Shown piece after piece: positions 38,501-49,087 of a stretch of DNA of 64,000 bases (positions are counted from its first letter, which is position 1; the number at the start of each line of letters is the position of its first letter). The position numbers and the translations under genes are program-made. The notes beneath the pieces were generated by a model. That model was not told the DNA's origin and did not search any database. It saw nothing but the letters and a program-made list of their open reading frames with translations. Source of the DNA: Basidiobolus meristosporus CBS 931.73 (Eukaryota > Basidiobolomycota > Basidiobolomycetes > Basidiobolales > Basidiobolaceae); contig MCFE01000429.1 in NCBI GenBank assembly GCA_002104905.1, positions 1 through 64,000 on the forward strand, given 5' to 3'.

Positions 38501-39571
38501 TCTTTGGCTGTCGTATCTAGGCGAGCGTACAGTCTCCAACCACGATAATGAATACTACCTCGGCTTGAATATCAACACTGTTTTGCCTGTTTTGGAGCCT
38601 TTATGCAAGGGTGTCAAGCCCGACCTCAGATTCATTAACATTGAATTGATGCCCGTTCAAATAGTCCAGGCCCGCCATATGGGTTTGACTGAGGAATGGG
38701 TAAGAAAAGTGGAGGAGGCTAGCCCACATAGACATCAGTTATTCATGATTCGACAAACCGAGGCTGGAAGTCGAAGTGCCGAGGTTTTGAAAGAGTTGGA
38801 TATCATCCTCTCGGTAAACGGCAAAACAGTGACACGAATGTATGATTTGGATATCCAGTATGACGCCGAGGAATTGGAAATGGTAGACCTTTAGCACTTC
38901 TGCGAATTCATTGTGCGATGAAGTAACCCTCTTTCAATAGGTTATTCTACGTGAGAAGGTTGAAATGACCATTAAGGTCCCCACCAGTCCTATTTCTGGA
39001 GAAGGAACAAACAGAGTAGTACTCTGGGCCGGAGCGGCAATTCAAGGTACTAAACATGCCTTGACATGCGCTACAACACCGACTAACCTCTTGTCCCCCC
39101 CACCATCATTCTAGAACCACACAAGGCAGTCTTGCAACAATCCAAAACTCTGCCTTCGCACGTGTATGTCTCTGCACGAAGCAAAGGTTCGCCAGCGTAC
39201 CAGTACGGCATAGTAAGTAATGCTAGAGTTCTGAGGCAATGTAGACATCAACTAATAGCCCTTGACAATTTGTCATTAGGTGCCCACTATGTGGATCACT
39301 CATATCAACGGTGTTCCTACACCTAATCTTACTGCTTTCTTGGAAGCAGTCAAACAGTATCCTGATAACACATACATTCGGGTAAAGACGATTAGCTTTG
39401 ATATGATCCCTATGGTGCTGAGCGTTAAAACAAACCAACACTACTGGTAATTTTGGTATTAGAATGAAACTTTCCTTCCACCATTTGGACTAACCGCCAC
39501 CTTTTAGGCCAACTGTGGAATTACTACAAGATGCTGATGTTGATTGTGGCTGGAAGCAGCTTTCGCACTAA
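35582..39571 (+). CDS. NMA111: Nma111-type nuclear HtrA serine protease
   Basis: Eighteen exons were traced, all with matching phases, giving 979 residues. Main boundaries: 35582-35852, 35933-35999, 36056-36136, 36198-36218, 36280-36492, 36551-36576, 36631-36687, 36761-36878, 36937-37239, 37293-37627, 37690-37874, 37935-38172, 38233-38347, 38408-38882, 38941-39046, 39115-39212, 39280-39446, 39508-39571. Exon 4 is only 21 bases. The N-terminus carries a nuclear signal ('NKRRRTNS'). The active protease half has His in '[10 protein letters not shown]', Asp in 'DPVHDFGFLRFD' and Ser in '[10 protein letters not shown]'. A PDZ region, a second degenerate protease half and a second PDZ region follow, which is the twin-HtrA design of yeast Nma111/Ynm3. 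In yeast it is nuclear and promotes cell death after stress. Confidence 0.93.
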
Positions 39572-39684
39572 TAACAGGTTCACTTGAGGGCCCAATCTAT
39601 GTCACAACAACGATCTCGTTTTGAATAGAAACAAAAGAATCCCTATGCTTCCCATGTCATACGTATCTCCATCACCGTAACAAA

Positions 39685-39688
<4 letters not shown>

Positions 39689-39728
<40 letters not shown>
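39689..39728. repeat. (CT)20 microsatellite
   Basis: Forty bases of perfect CT dinucleotide, just past the Nma111 stop codon, probably in its 3' untranslated region. Confidence 0.95.
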
Positions 39729-39731
<3 letters not shown>

Positions 39732-40187
39732 GGATTCTTCACCCTTCTATCTCATTCAACTATCCACAGCAACAGACTTAGAGGATTTTACCAAACTATC
39801 AAAAATATACCTCATTACTACATAGCCCAGGATTAAATTTATGCTTTGTAAATGTAACGAAAAAAAAGACGTTTCCATTTACGAACTTCTAAATATTTAT
39901 TGCAGCTTTTCATCCTTTCCAATTGATAAAAGTATAGTCATGGTTATGGAAAAAGAATAGGAAAATATATAAATCTTACATACATTCTAAAAATACGAAG
40001 ACAAGAGAAATAAGGAGTTAACAAAGGAGCCATCTAGCGCGAATGAATCAAGTAGCAATGTCTTCTAATGCTGGCAACTACAGTATTAATAATGGTCAAA
40101 GGGAAATTGGGGGAAGATACGACTGGGGTTTTGAATGCGGAAGTACAAGAATCAAATTCATTAAAGAAAAGAAAGGATGTAATGCAT
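39729..40187. other. Convergent 3' spacer, nothing recognised
   Basis: Between the 3' ends of Nma111 (plus) and Nop58 (minus). AT-rich, as expected for two overlapping polyadenylation regions. Confidence 0.4.
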
Positions 40188-41846
40188 TTATTCGGATTTC
40201 TTTTTCTTCTTCTTGTCCTTCTTCTCCTTTTTTGTGTCCTCTTCAGCCTCGGCCTTTCTCTTCTTGTCCTTTTTCTTGTCCTTCTTCTCCTTCTTAGTAT
40301 CTTCGTCATCGGATTCTGCCTTTCTCTTCTTCTCCTTCTTCTCGCTCTTGGGAGTCTCCATGCTGACTTCATCGGAGGTGGATTTGGAAGGAGTAGTAGG
40401 AACAACTGCATCGGTCTTGGTGTTGTAGGTGCTCACATTGCTGTTTGGCTCGAACTTCTTTTGTCCTTTGGGTGTCTTGTTGGGAGTTCTGGCGGCACCA
40501 GCAGCGAAGCGGCCCTCCAATTGACGAAGACGTGCCTCGACCTTAGCACGGTTCTCCATACCAACCTCAGGGGTATCTTTGTCACCGAGGGCGTCAACAC
40601 GAATAGAGATGGCAGCCTTAGTAGCAAGCATACGGGCAATCTTGCCCTTCATCTTAGGGCCGGCTTGGCCGATCAAGGAAGCGTGGTAGATCAAGCCGTA
40701 CTTGGGGGTATCGTGCTTAGTTTTGAGGGCTCTGAAGAGGGCCTTCTCGGCACCAAGAATCTGGACGGTAGAAGCGGGGTGCTTGGCGAGGTTCATAAGG
40801 GAACCGGCGTGGGCAATCAAACGGGCACCGACCAACTCACCAACAAGAGTAGTGAGATTGGGTGCGATGGCAACCATACGGTTCTTGAGGTACTCGTAGA
40901 GCTGGGTACGATATTCGGTGATAGAGATAACTTGCTCACACAAGTGAGTAATGTTCATAATATCCTCATCGGAAATTTCGGTACCCATGGAGATTTCGGC
41001 GGCATCCTTTAACTCCTTTTCAAGCTCTTCAGGGAGAATAGTCGAAAGATCGGTCTTAGAGGCGTTGGTACGGAAACCCATAGCCTTGACAACACGAGCA
41101 AAGGCCAAGTTATCGACAATGATCTTGGCCATTTCAGGGAAATGCCAACCGTACCATTCCTTGGCACGCATAGCATAGGTGTTCAACTCTTTGTCCAAAT
41201 CATCGAGAAGGGCAATAGCTTGAACGATCATGGTATCGACCTTATCGGGGGAGAACTTGAGCTTATAACGAGAGAGGGAATGAGAAAGACCGAGAGCCAT
41301 AGCATTCATATCCGACTGAGGGATACCAGTCAACAGGGAGGAGATTTGGCTACGGATACCACGATAAAGCTCATTAACGGTCGAGTCAGAGACAATCTTG
41401 ATGCCGAGTTTCTTGGAGATAGCACCACCTTGAATAACAACACGTTAGTATGCTGTGCAAAAAACCTCTCCGTGAAGTATATCACTCTACCAAGCTTAGA
41501 ATCGGCAACAATCAAGCTCTCCTTCTTCATCTCTTTCTCGCTAATCTCATCACTCAAAAACTTCTTCAAGCTTTTGTCGAGCTTACCCTCGACGATGGCG
41601 GTGGCAGCTGACAAGGCATCGATGGTATTCTCGAACTTTTGGAAAGCCTTCAACTTGATACTGGAACAAAGACATTCAATGTATGAGCTAAGGAAACGAC
41701 AGAGCATTACGGGTCAATACTTACGTTTGGTTGGCCTTCTCAGCAGTCTCGAATTCCTTATACAAATCATCAGGCTTTTCGATTTTGCCATCGTCAAGAA
41801 GCTTGAACAAGGCGTAACCAGCAGGTGTCTCGTGAAGTACTAACAT
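40188..41846 (-). CDS. NOP58: Nop58, box C/D snoRNP core protein
   Basis: Three exons: 41846-41725, 41660-41491 and 41428-40188; 510 residues, close to yeast Nop58 (511). The N-terminus '[17 protein letters not shown]' and '[27 protein letters not shown]' form the fibrillarin-binding domain, followed by a coiled coil and the Nop domain ('[46 protein letters not shown]'-type block, given here in part; '[15 protein letters not shown]'). The C-terminus is the Lys/Glu-rich KKE/D repeat tail. Nop58 scaffolds box C/D snoRNPs that guide 2'-O-methylation and cleavage of pre-rRNA in the nucleolus. Confidence 0.96.
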
Positions 41847-42501
41847 ATTAAAAAACGACTAGTGTATAATGGGAAACCAACACCGTACAGAGAAGTCAAA
41901 GCCAGCCGTTAGCCACAAGTGCCTTGATGTTAGGTAAGTACGAGAAAAAAAATCCGAAACGATGAAGAAAAAAAAGTCGCGAAAACAAAAAAAATTCCAA
42001 TGTACATGATTGGAATTAGAGATTTTTCGAGGGAATTTTGACCAGGCAACTCTATGTTCCAAGCCTTTTTTTGTGAATTTTTGCGATTCATGGTGAAATT
42101 TCATTTTCGTTTAGGTGATCGTTAGAAAAGTTTATCACCCAAATAGCCTTGTGGAAGATTCATTGGGCCGACTCCTGCCCCCTACCGGATTTAAACTTTC
42201 TGGGTGACCTCTTTAATTTATGTTCGATATGCAAATATGCTGTAGAAAAGTTCGCTAGAACAGGTCATTTCTCCAATGGAAAAGACAGTCCAATAGGATA
42301 TTTGGTAAATCCCACTCCGAATATTGGTTAACTTGAGGGATAAAGAATGATAAAGAATGCGGAAATCTAGTTACTGGTGATCACTCTAAACAATCAGAGT
42401 ATCCCATTGTGAATAGCTAGCAATAACTGTTTTTATTGACTTCAACATGCAAGGAATCCAGTGCATCGCAAGTACAAGCAGATAAGCCGAATGTGGGTGA
42501 T
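41847..42501. other. Intergenic, AT-rich
   Basis: Spacer between Nop58 and eL43 on the minus strand. A-rich runs near 41945-42000 may be the Nop58 promoter region. No gene recognised. Confidence 0.4.
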
Positions 42502-42964
42502 TTAAGACTCCATCAATTCACGGAGACGACGGACAGTACTGCGGACAGTAGCAGCGGCGGTGGTAGAGACAGTCCAAGCACCTCCAGCCATGACCTTGCG
42601 ACAGCCACGGCATTCCCAGATACCGACAGATTGGCGTTTGACAGCATCCTAGAAAAGCTATGATTAGCAACGGCAGCCAACATAGATGAGCGATCTAAGG
42701 CAGCATACCTTTCCACAGAAGGTGCAGGTGTACTTGGCGTGCTGGGTAATTTCCATCTTCTTCACTTGCTTACGAAGGGAAGCACCATAACGGGTACCGT
42801 ATTTACCAACAACTCCAACCTTTTTAGTACGTTTAGCCTAAAGTCCAATGATGCATTAGGTCTCTGCTGTGTTAACTTGGGCAGTTCTATCGCTTGACAC
42901 TACGCTAGGCTGTGATACGCAATGGATGGTGCAAGCATGAGGTATTGATGAGTATACTAACCAT
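42502..42964 (-). CDS. RPL43: Ribosomal protein eL43 (L37a)
   Basis: Three exons: 42964-42962 (the ATG alone), 42837-42709 and 42648-42502; 92 residues, the same length as yeast Rpl43. The first intron follows immediately after the start codon, a layout shared by many fungal ribosomal protein genes. The zinc ribbon is visible as 'CTFCGK' and 'CRGCRK', and the N-terminus '[20 protein letters not shown]' is nearly invariant. The protein sits on the 60S subunit near the E site. Confidence 0.97.
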
Positions 42965-43394
42965 TTCGAAGATTAACTAAGAAAGGATGCAAAAGGCAGT
43001 TTCATCAGAGCCTTTCTCTCTTTTGATGGATTTCGACTAGCCCAATCTCCATGGATCGTGTCTGCCAATGAATCTTGGCTAAACGATAATGGCTGTATTT
43101 GGAATTGTCTGGATAAATGGGAGAAATTTTTGAATCTCAAGAAGCCCTGACGAATGGGGTGCTGGCTTGGGTCTTACTATTTATTTTGTGATACATAGTG
43201 TGATATGGACTAGGTTCACTACACGTTATAATACAAGAACAAAGATGAAATGGATTGGCAGTAAATTAGTCTGATGAAATAAAAAAACCAGTGTTGGTTG
43301 CAGCAAGTTGAAACGGACGTGGTGAAAAAGGGGAGCGGGGTCTTGTGTAAGATTCAGCAGATATATACAACTTGTACGGGATGAACTGTGCGTA
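42965..43394. other. Intergenic, eL43 promoter region
   Basis: Spacer upstream of eL43 and downstream of the PAS gene. No gene or strong box recognised. Confidence 0.4.
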
Positions 43395-44426
43395 CTAAGA
43401 GATCGTCTGGAATTGCGGCTCAGTTCGAAGCAAAGGGGGATGGCGTCTCGCTGAAGAGCGTGTGAACCGGCCAGGAATGAAGATATTTTCATCCACAGTG
43501 TATCGGTTGTTGTCGGGCCGAAGCAACAAAATAATTCCATCACTACATGATATGGCAACAGCATGGAGATTGAGCTCCCCATAGCTTGGCGAGAGGAAGA
43601 CGATAGGAAAAGAGGTCATCGACTGGTGTGATTTGATGGTAAAGAATGCGTGATCTACAGTGCACATATCCTCTGGAAGAATATACGAAAGGAGCGGTAC
43701 ACCGATCATCTCCTCCGGCAATATGCCCAGTAGAGTCTCTGCAGCTTTGGATGCAAACAAGATGGCATGCCGGAGAGTAAAACGATTGATAATAAGGCAC
43801 ACCCTTGGCTCGGGTGTGAGGTTTCGAAAGGCCTGTTCGAGATTAGGGTATTTTATCAAAGAAATCGGTCTATTAAACGAATCCTAGTAGGCAAGTTCTT
43901 GTTAGGCTTTTGAAAATCAACTTGGTGGGTGGAAATGTTCAATACCAGTGTTTCTAGACCCTCGCTACAAACTACGGTTCTCTCGATCGAGGCTCCTCGT
44001 TGGTACGCTAAAATACAGAGTTTAAGGATTAATCACGCTGCAGCCGTGCGATACGTATCTCGTGGGCGGCTTGCACCAGTACTTACGTATTAATTGACAT
44101 TTGAAGCGGGGTGGGCCGGTTATTAATGAATAATATACCACTATCATATCGTGGCATATTACTCCAATTAGTTCGATGTATACGTGAAATCCCTCCTTGT
44201 GTCGTGCTCTACATAAAACGACCGAGAAGAGTTTGTCCTCTTTCAGTGCTGCGTGGTACACTGTTTTTACGCCTTCCTTATCGTCAGGATGATATAGGAA
44301 GTCCCATTTGAGCCCGATTACTTCTTCAGGCTTGAACCCTAACACCTCGTATATATTGTCAGAAACAAAAAGAACGGTCGCATCGGGTGCGTATTCTAAG
44401 AAGAGCATGAAGTTGGGTTCTATCAT
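43395..44426 (-). CDS. Small protein with two PAS domains, White-collar-like
   Basis: Three exons: 44426-44087, 44007-43946 and 43883-43395; 296 residues. The first PAS domain (about 5-110) has 'FLEYAPDATVLFVSDNIYEVLGFKPEEVIGLKWDFLYHPDD'; this text is split here as 'TVLFVSDNIYEVLGF' and 'PEEVIGLKWDFLYHPDD'. The second, about 155-260, has 'AAETLLGILPEEMIGVPLLSYI' and 'VDHAFFTIKSHQS'. The linker 'YQRGASIERTVVCSEGLETL' resembles the segment between PAS domains of the White Collar group. The LOV photo-cysteine motif (NCRFLQ) is absent, and there is no GATA zinc finger or kinase. It may be a partner or regulator acting by PAS dimerisation. Function unknown. Confidence 0.7.
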
Positions 44427-44954
44427 GACGGAGACTCTCTTTAGAATGAGCAGAAGGTACTAGATTATGTGGCTAGGTAGCTAATCGTCAGAGGAGGTAA
44501 TGATTCTGGAAGTGGGAAGAGGGTATGTCAACGTTCCAAGGAGTCAAGGATCAATTGCAATTTGATGGGGAGCTAAAAATAAGGATAAATTAGGCCGGAC
44601 TAATTACTGTCCACTTGATTCGGATGAGAAACCATCAAGCTTATCGATATAGAAATAAGCATCAAAAGCTCTGACCGTATTGCTACTTTGATAATTAATT
44701 TCCCCGGCGATTGGGTGGACAAGCAATCGAGAGAATCTTCGCTACACCTAACCCTACCGTGTTGAAACAGGAACTGTGTCCCTCAGTCACTTGATCCTCA
44801 AAAAAATCTAGAGGGGGCACGAAAAGAGTTCTGTATTACATTGAATTTCCAATCTGAGTATTGTGAAGACACAGGAATGTTGGAATTTATTTCGTTCTGT
44901 TTCTCTGTACAGAGTAGATGAAACCAAAAAACCTGAATATGAATAGACATGATA
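44427..44954. other. Intergenic, nothing recognised
   Basis: Spacer upstream of the PAS gene and downstream of uS7, both minus. No gene seen. Confidence 0.4.
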
Positions 44955-45554
44955 TTAACGGTTAGATTTGGCGACACGCTCCAACTCGTCCTTCTTCTTG
45001 ATAGCATAGGAGTTGGAGGATCCCTTGGCAGCATTGATAAGCTCATCAGCCAAGCATTCAGCAATGGTCTTGACATTTCTGAAGGCAGACTCACGAGTAC
45101 CAGTGGTCAAGAGGTGGATAGCTTGGTTGACTCTTCTCAAAGGAGAAACATCAACAGCTTGTCTACGGACAGTTCCAGAGCTACCAATACGGGTAGAGTC
45201 TTCACGAGGGCCAGAGTTGATGATGGCGTCAATGAGGACTTGGATGGGGTTTTGGTCAGTAAGAAGGTTGATGATCTCGAAGGCGTGCTTGACGATGCGA
45301 ACAGCCATAAGCTTCTTGCCGTTGTTACGACCGTGCATCATGAGAGAGTTGGTCAAACGTTCAACAATGGGGCATTGGGCCTTTCTGAACTTCTTGGTAG
45401 CATATCTGCCAGCAGTGTGGGGCAAATAAACAGGAGCACGGACTTGAAGGTAGTCGGTCAAGGAGATGTCCTTGATCTCGAGATCTTCATAAGACCATTT
45501 GTTGAAAAGCATGATGCCTTGAGCATCTCCAGTGATTTCAGCAGGAAGAGCCAT
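44955..45554 (-). CDS. RPS5: Ribosomal protein uS7 (S5)
   Basis: One coding exon, 199 residues. Nearly invariant blocks: '[24 protein letters not shown]', here in part '[20 protein letters not shown]', '[20 protein letters not shown]', '[23 protein letters not shown]' in part, and the C-terminus '[14 protein letters not shown]'. It binds the 3' major domain of 18S rRNA at the head of the 40S subunit. A likely 58-base intron lies in the 5' leader (45624-45567, donor GTAAGT, acceptor CACCTAG), 12 bases before the start codon. It is transcribed away from uS14. Confidence 0.97.
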   Translation of the reverse strand: MALPAEITGDAQGIMLFNKWSYEDLEIKDISLTDYLQVRAPVYLPHTAGRYATKKFRKAQCPIVERLTNSLMMHGRNNGKKLMAVRIVKHAFEIINLLTDQNPIQVLIDAIINSGPREDSTRIGSSGTVRRQAVDVSPLRRVNQAIHLLTTGTRESAFRNVKTIAECLADELINAAKGSSNSYAIKKKDELERVAKSNR

Positions 45555-45944
45555 GGTTCCTCGGACCTAGGTGACAACTTGGTGAGATGGATGCACATGA
45601 AGAATTCTTGATATTCCGACTTACCGAACAAAACAGAGGTTAGAACCAACAGGGAAAGAAGGTTCCCCGACCAAATCACCCAAGCATTTCTAACAGCAAT
45701 CTCAGTTTTGGGGTGCACCCCTCGATACTTCAGTTTTTTTTCTTTTTTTCCCTGAAGATCTTATTCAACAATTTAAGCACCATCGGCGCATTTCGCCTAG
45801 AAATATGGTGCCGTTGATGAATGCGATTTGATTGGCCGCATCGGTTTTTTTCATAGATGCAGGTTGTTGATTCAAATTGGTAGAGGTTGCGGCATTTCAC
45901 ACTTCCTATTCCTCTTCGGATCCTTAGTAACACTTCAATACAAC
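45555..45944. promoter_or_regulatory. Shared divergent promoter of uS7 and uS14
   Basis: Only 390 bases separate the start codons of two ribosomal protein genes on opposite strands, and part of that is the uS7 leader with its intron. A long T-tract (about 45733-45749) and the pyrimidine-rich flanks fit ribosomal protein promoters. Specific factor sites cannot be named. Confidence 0.55.
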
Positions 45945-46177
45945 ATGGCTCACGAAGCTGTCTGGTTTTCTCGCCCCCGCAACTTTGGCAAAGGTTCCCG
46001 CGAATGGTAAGCAATCTCGCTCTTATCATGTTGATGACTTTCCCTTGACCATAAACATCACGTTGTAGCCGCGTATGCACCCACCGCGCCGGTCTTATCC
46101 GCAAGTATGGTTTGAACGTATGCAGACAGTGCTTCCGCCAATACGCTAGCGATATTGGCTTTGCCAAGTACCGTTAA
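45945..46177 (+). CDS. RPS29: Ribosomal protein uS14 (S29)
   Basis: Two exons: 45945-46006 and 46069-46177; 56 residues, the exact family length. The zinc-binding cysteines are in 'CRVC' and 'CRQC'. The first cysteine codon is split by the intron (TG|C). 'GKGSRECRVC', '[17 protein letters not shown]' and 'IGFAKYR' are near-invariant. It binds the head of the 40S subunit close to uS3 and uS10. Confidence 0.98.
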
Positions 46178-47665
46178 GGATTTCGAACGACATTGCTACA
46201 TGTAGGGAAGGCGGCTGTTAAGCGGTTCCCTAGGTCAATCCACGAGGCTTTCTCCTTAATAAAATCATGGTTTACCACATAACCCGTGAATCAATTGGAT
46301 ATATCAGTGTGTAGTAGATGAATGTACACACTTGATTAATCGATGGGTGCTCGATGCGACACAACGGTAGTCATCCCGGGCCGGGTCAGGTGCCTAGTCA
46401 ATCCATGGAAATGAAGTTGTACAACTGGCAACCTATATACGTGAGATCCTCGCAGAATGGTAGTCGCTCGAGAGGCACACAGCCCAAAAGGGCCGGAGTC
46501 TCTTCTGGATGGGAGCGTGGGTTCGAAAACATCCTAAATGGACTTGGTTGCCACCTGATACATATTTAGAACCATTGTTTGAACCAGCAATCATGTAAAG
46601 CGGCTGGATCCTCGTAATCCATCGGCCCCGAGTCCCCAATCAGAACAACTTGAGACTCCGATATGATAATCTAGATATTGCTGGAATAGCCTAAGGGAGC
46701 ATAATCCATTCGTGCGTGCCGTCTGGTGTCCCTCGTAGTCGCAAGTACGTGTTGGAACCTCCTGGAAAGGAGGATCTACCAATCATGTGGCCACTGGCCG
46801 CTCATTACGAACCTGAATGAATATGCCTTGTGTGCGGATATAGTCGTAGCCTAGCCATATGACAACTCAGCTCAGCTGGTGAATCACCACCGGTGCTGAA
46901 ACATGAAGCGACCATGTCTGGGTAGTCGCACAGCCATTCCATATTTGTTTGAGAGGATATATTATGTGTTTCTCTCATCTCGGAAATTTGATGCCCCATC
47001 CCGGGCTGATTGGACGCGAAGCACCCTTCTGTTTCTATTTCGATTTTCTTTCTTTCTCGACTAGTTTGCAGCCCATTCCATCCACTCCCGACCCTCTGAT
47101 GATGTCATCGCACCATACCATCAAGTGGTGTGCCATGTCTGCGGTAGGATGAGGTAATCGCACAGTGGATTACATCATTATGCTTGGATGAAAGGCACAT
47201 TTGAGAAGAATGAGTTACTTGGCCTTGTTGAATGGCGCACATGGAATGAATGTCGCTGCATATTCCATGGAGGTGATAAATCGCATTGAGGCGTGCTGCA
47301 TCTAGCCATTGCATCGCCCATCATTTGGTGCTTCAGCGAATCATCAAAACAGCCCTGAAATGGTCGGAAGGAAAGTGTGGGGAAATGTAGTCCATAGAAG
47401 GGACTGGTATGGGCGTGGTACAAACACCCAGTAAGGACAAGATGAGGGATATGGCCATTTCGATGGATATCAATCAAAGAGCTTTTACGCTTTATATGTA
47501 AAGGCTGGAGAAATCGACATGTATCACAGAAAAAATTCCCTATTCGTAAGGCCGTATCGAATTGTCTTATTCTCGAATACACTGATTGGCCGAGCGGGAA
47601 TCAGAGGAGGAAATGAATTGATAGAATGCTTACTAAATGCAGTGATGCGCTAGAATCCGATCCAA
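46178..47665. other. 1.5 kb intergenic, nothing recognised
   Basis: Between uS14 and the bZIP gene. Several 60-130 codon frames exist on both strands, but none has a family motif or sensible codon structure. It probably includes the promoter and long leader of the bZIP gene. Confidence 0.45.
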
Positions 47666-47675
47666 TATATAAAGG
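47666..47675 (+). promoter_or_regulatory. TATA box of the bZIP gene
   Basis: TATATAAAGG is 144 bases before the start codon at 47819, which implies a leader of roughly 100 bases. Confidence 0.45.
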
Positions 47676-47818
47676 ATCCCATCTCTCATGATGATATCAC
47701 AATTTCCTACCCGCTTGACTTTTTCTTTCGTCACTCCCTTTGATATTCCTAAAATTAACTTCCATTGTTATTGTTCGACAATTTTGAGGTCGTATCCAAT
47801 TCAATTCAACACTTACCA

Positions 47819-48801
47819 ATGAGCGAAACTGCATCACGACTTGGTCTTCCACGTTCTGATTTTCCTGAAGGTACCTTGATCGCAATACGAACCATCCCAT
47901 CAACCCCATACTAATCGCTCTTTCAGCTGACGTCGGTGCCCCCACCCCTACGCGTTTTCTGTTAGAATGTGGTGAATACAAATTAACCCCTAGCCTCTCT
48001 GCCCTCGGTGAGATAAACCCGTTCGAGGCTAGTTTTACTTCTTTGGGTGGCAAGAAGGAAGCCATCCTTCCAACCTCCAACTCAAATAGCAGAGATCTTG
48101 CTATTGAGAACACGAACCCACCACCTGCTTCCAGTGTCGACACTCCTGCAAATGGCCCCGAGCTAGCTCCGACGTCACAAACAGTCACCGCTCAACCAGT
48201 CTACCCACCAATACAAAAGTATATCACCACCACAAAATCGTCGGAGCCGGCTTCCGAAACGTCCAAGTTGACCGCCAAAGAGGTGGAGGATGGCCCACGG
48301 GACCAAGAGAATAGCTCTGATGATAGCCAGAGCAACAAACATGACAGATCCAGCGGCTACAAAAGAAAGGAATCAGACAACCCAGACAATGACGAGGAAA
48401 AGCGTCGGCGTTTCCTCGAGCGTAACAGGGTCGCCGCATCGAAATGCAGACAGAAGAAGAAGATGTGGGTCAAAGAACTGGAGCAGAAGTCCGAAGAAAT
48501 CACCACCAGAAATAAGGAACTTCAGCTGATGGTGAGCCAACTTAAGGAGGAGTTGCTTCAGCTCAAAAGTCAGCTCCTAGGGCATCGGAATTGTAATTGT
48601 AACGTTATCCAACAGTATGTCCAAACCAGTGGGCATTTTAGCCAGCTCCCATTAGACGTAAGCGGGCCAGGGTTGCGCGTTGCCGGCGGGCCAATGGTTG
48701 TCCCAGTACCGCCCGGAAATGTCTTGCCAACTCAACCAGCCTTCTCCAACCTACCACCGACGGGCACGGTGGTTGGAATACCACCATTTGTGAATAATTA
48801 A
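47819..48801 (+). CDS. ATF/CREB-type bZIP transcription factor (Atf1-like)
   Basis: Two exons: 47819-47870 and 47927-48801; 308 residues. The basic region (about residues 176-196) has 'RNRVAASKCRQKKK', the ATF/CREB signature that reads CRE sites (TGACGT). A leucine zipper of four to five heptads follows ('VKELEQKSEEITTRNKELQ', 'VSQLKEELLQLKSQLLGH'). Near the N-terminus 'TPTRFLLECGEYKL' and 'NPFEASF' resemble conserved blocks of Atf1/Atf21-type stress factors. In such fungi the factor works downstream of the Hog1/Sty1 MAP kinase. A CRE-like TGACGTC occurs in its own second exon at 47928-47934. The C-terminus is Pro-rich. Confidence 0.9.
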
Positions 48802-48866
48802 ATCATCGGAATATGAATCACCAGCGACCTTTATTTATTTCGATCATTTTTGTCGGCGTTCTTACA

Positions 48867-48880
48867 CCCCCCCCCCCCCC
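48867..48880. repeat. C14 homopolymer
   Basis: Fourteen consecutive C on the plus strand, 66 bases after the bZIP stop codon. It is prone to length error in sequencing. Confidence 0.9.
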
Positions 48881-49087
48881 GCTTGTAAATAATCACCTCA
48901 ATTAAAAGAAAAACCGTCACACTTTGACAACCTGGTTTCTCGGGGTTTCGCATCATAGAAGGTGACGGATATGAATAAAGACGAAACACTTTAATTCTCT
49001 GACGAACATAGCCATATGAATTACTCAATAAGGGATGAGGCAAATGGGGGCGGGGATGAGTGAAGTATGTTGAGGATCCGACTCGAC

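Noticed and set aside
40034-40411. Arg-rich minus-strand frame of 125 codons
   Set aside because: Alternate frame of the Lys-rich Nop58 tail.
40068-41012. 314-codon plus-strand open frame rich in Leu and Phe
   Set aside because: It is antisense to Nop58; its Leu/Phe-rich start is the complement of the KKE/D tail of Nop58.
44949-45611. 220-codon plus-strand open frame
   Set aside because: Antisense to the near-invariant uS7 gene; open only because of that gene's codon bias.
46354-47582. Several 60-134 codon frames between uS14 and the bZIP gene
   Set aside because: No motifs, no shared splice structure and overlapping frames on both strands; treated as noncoding.
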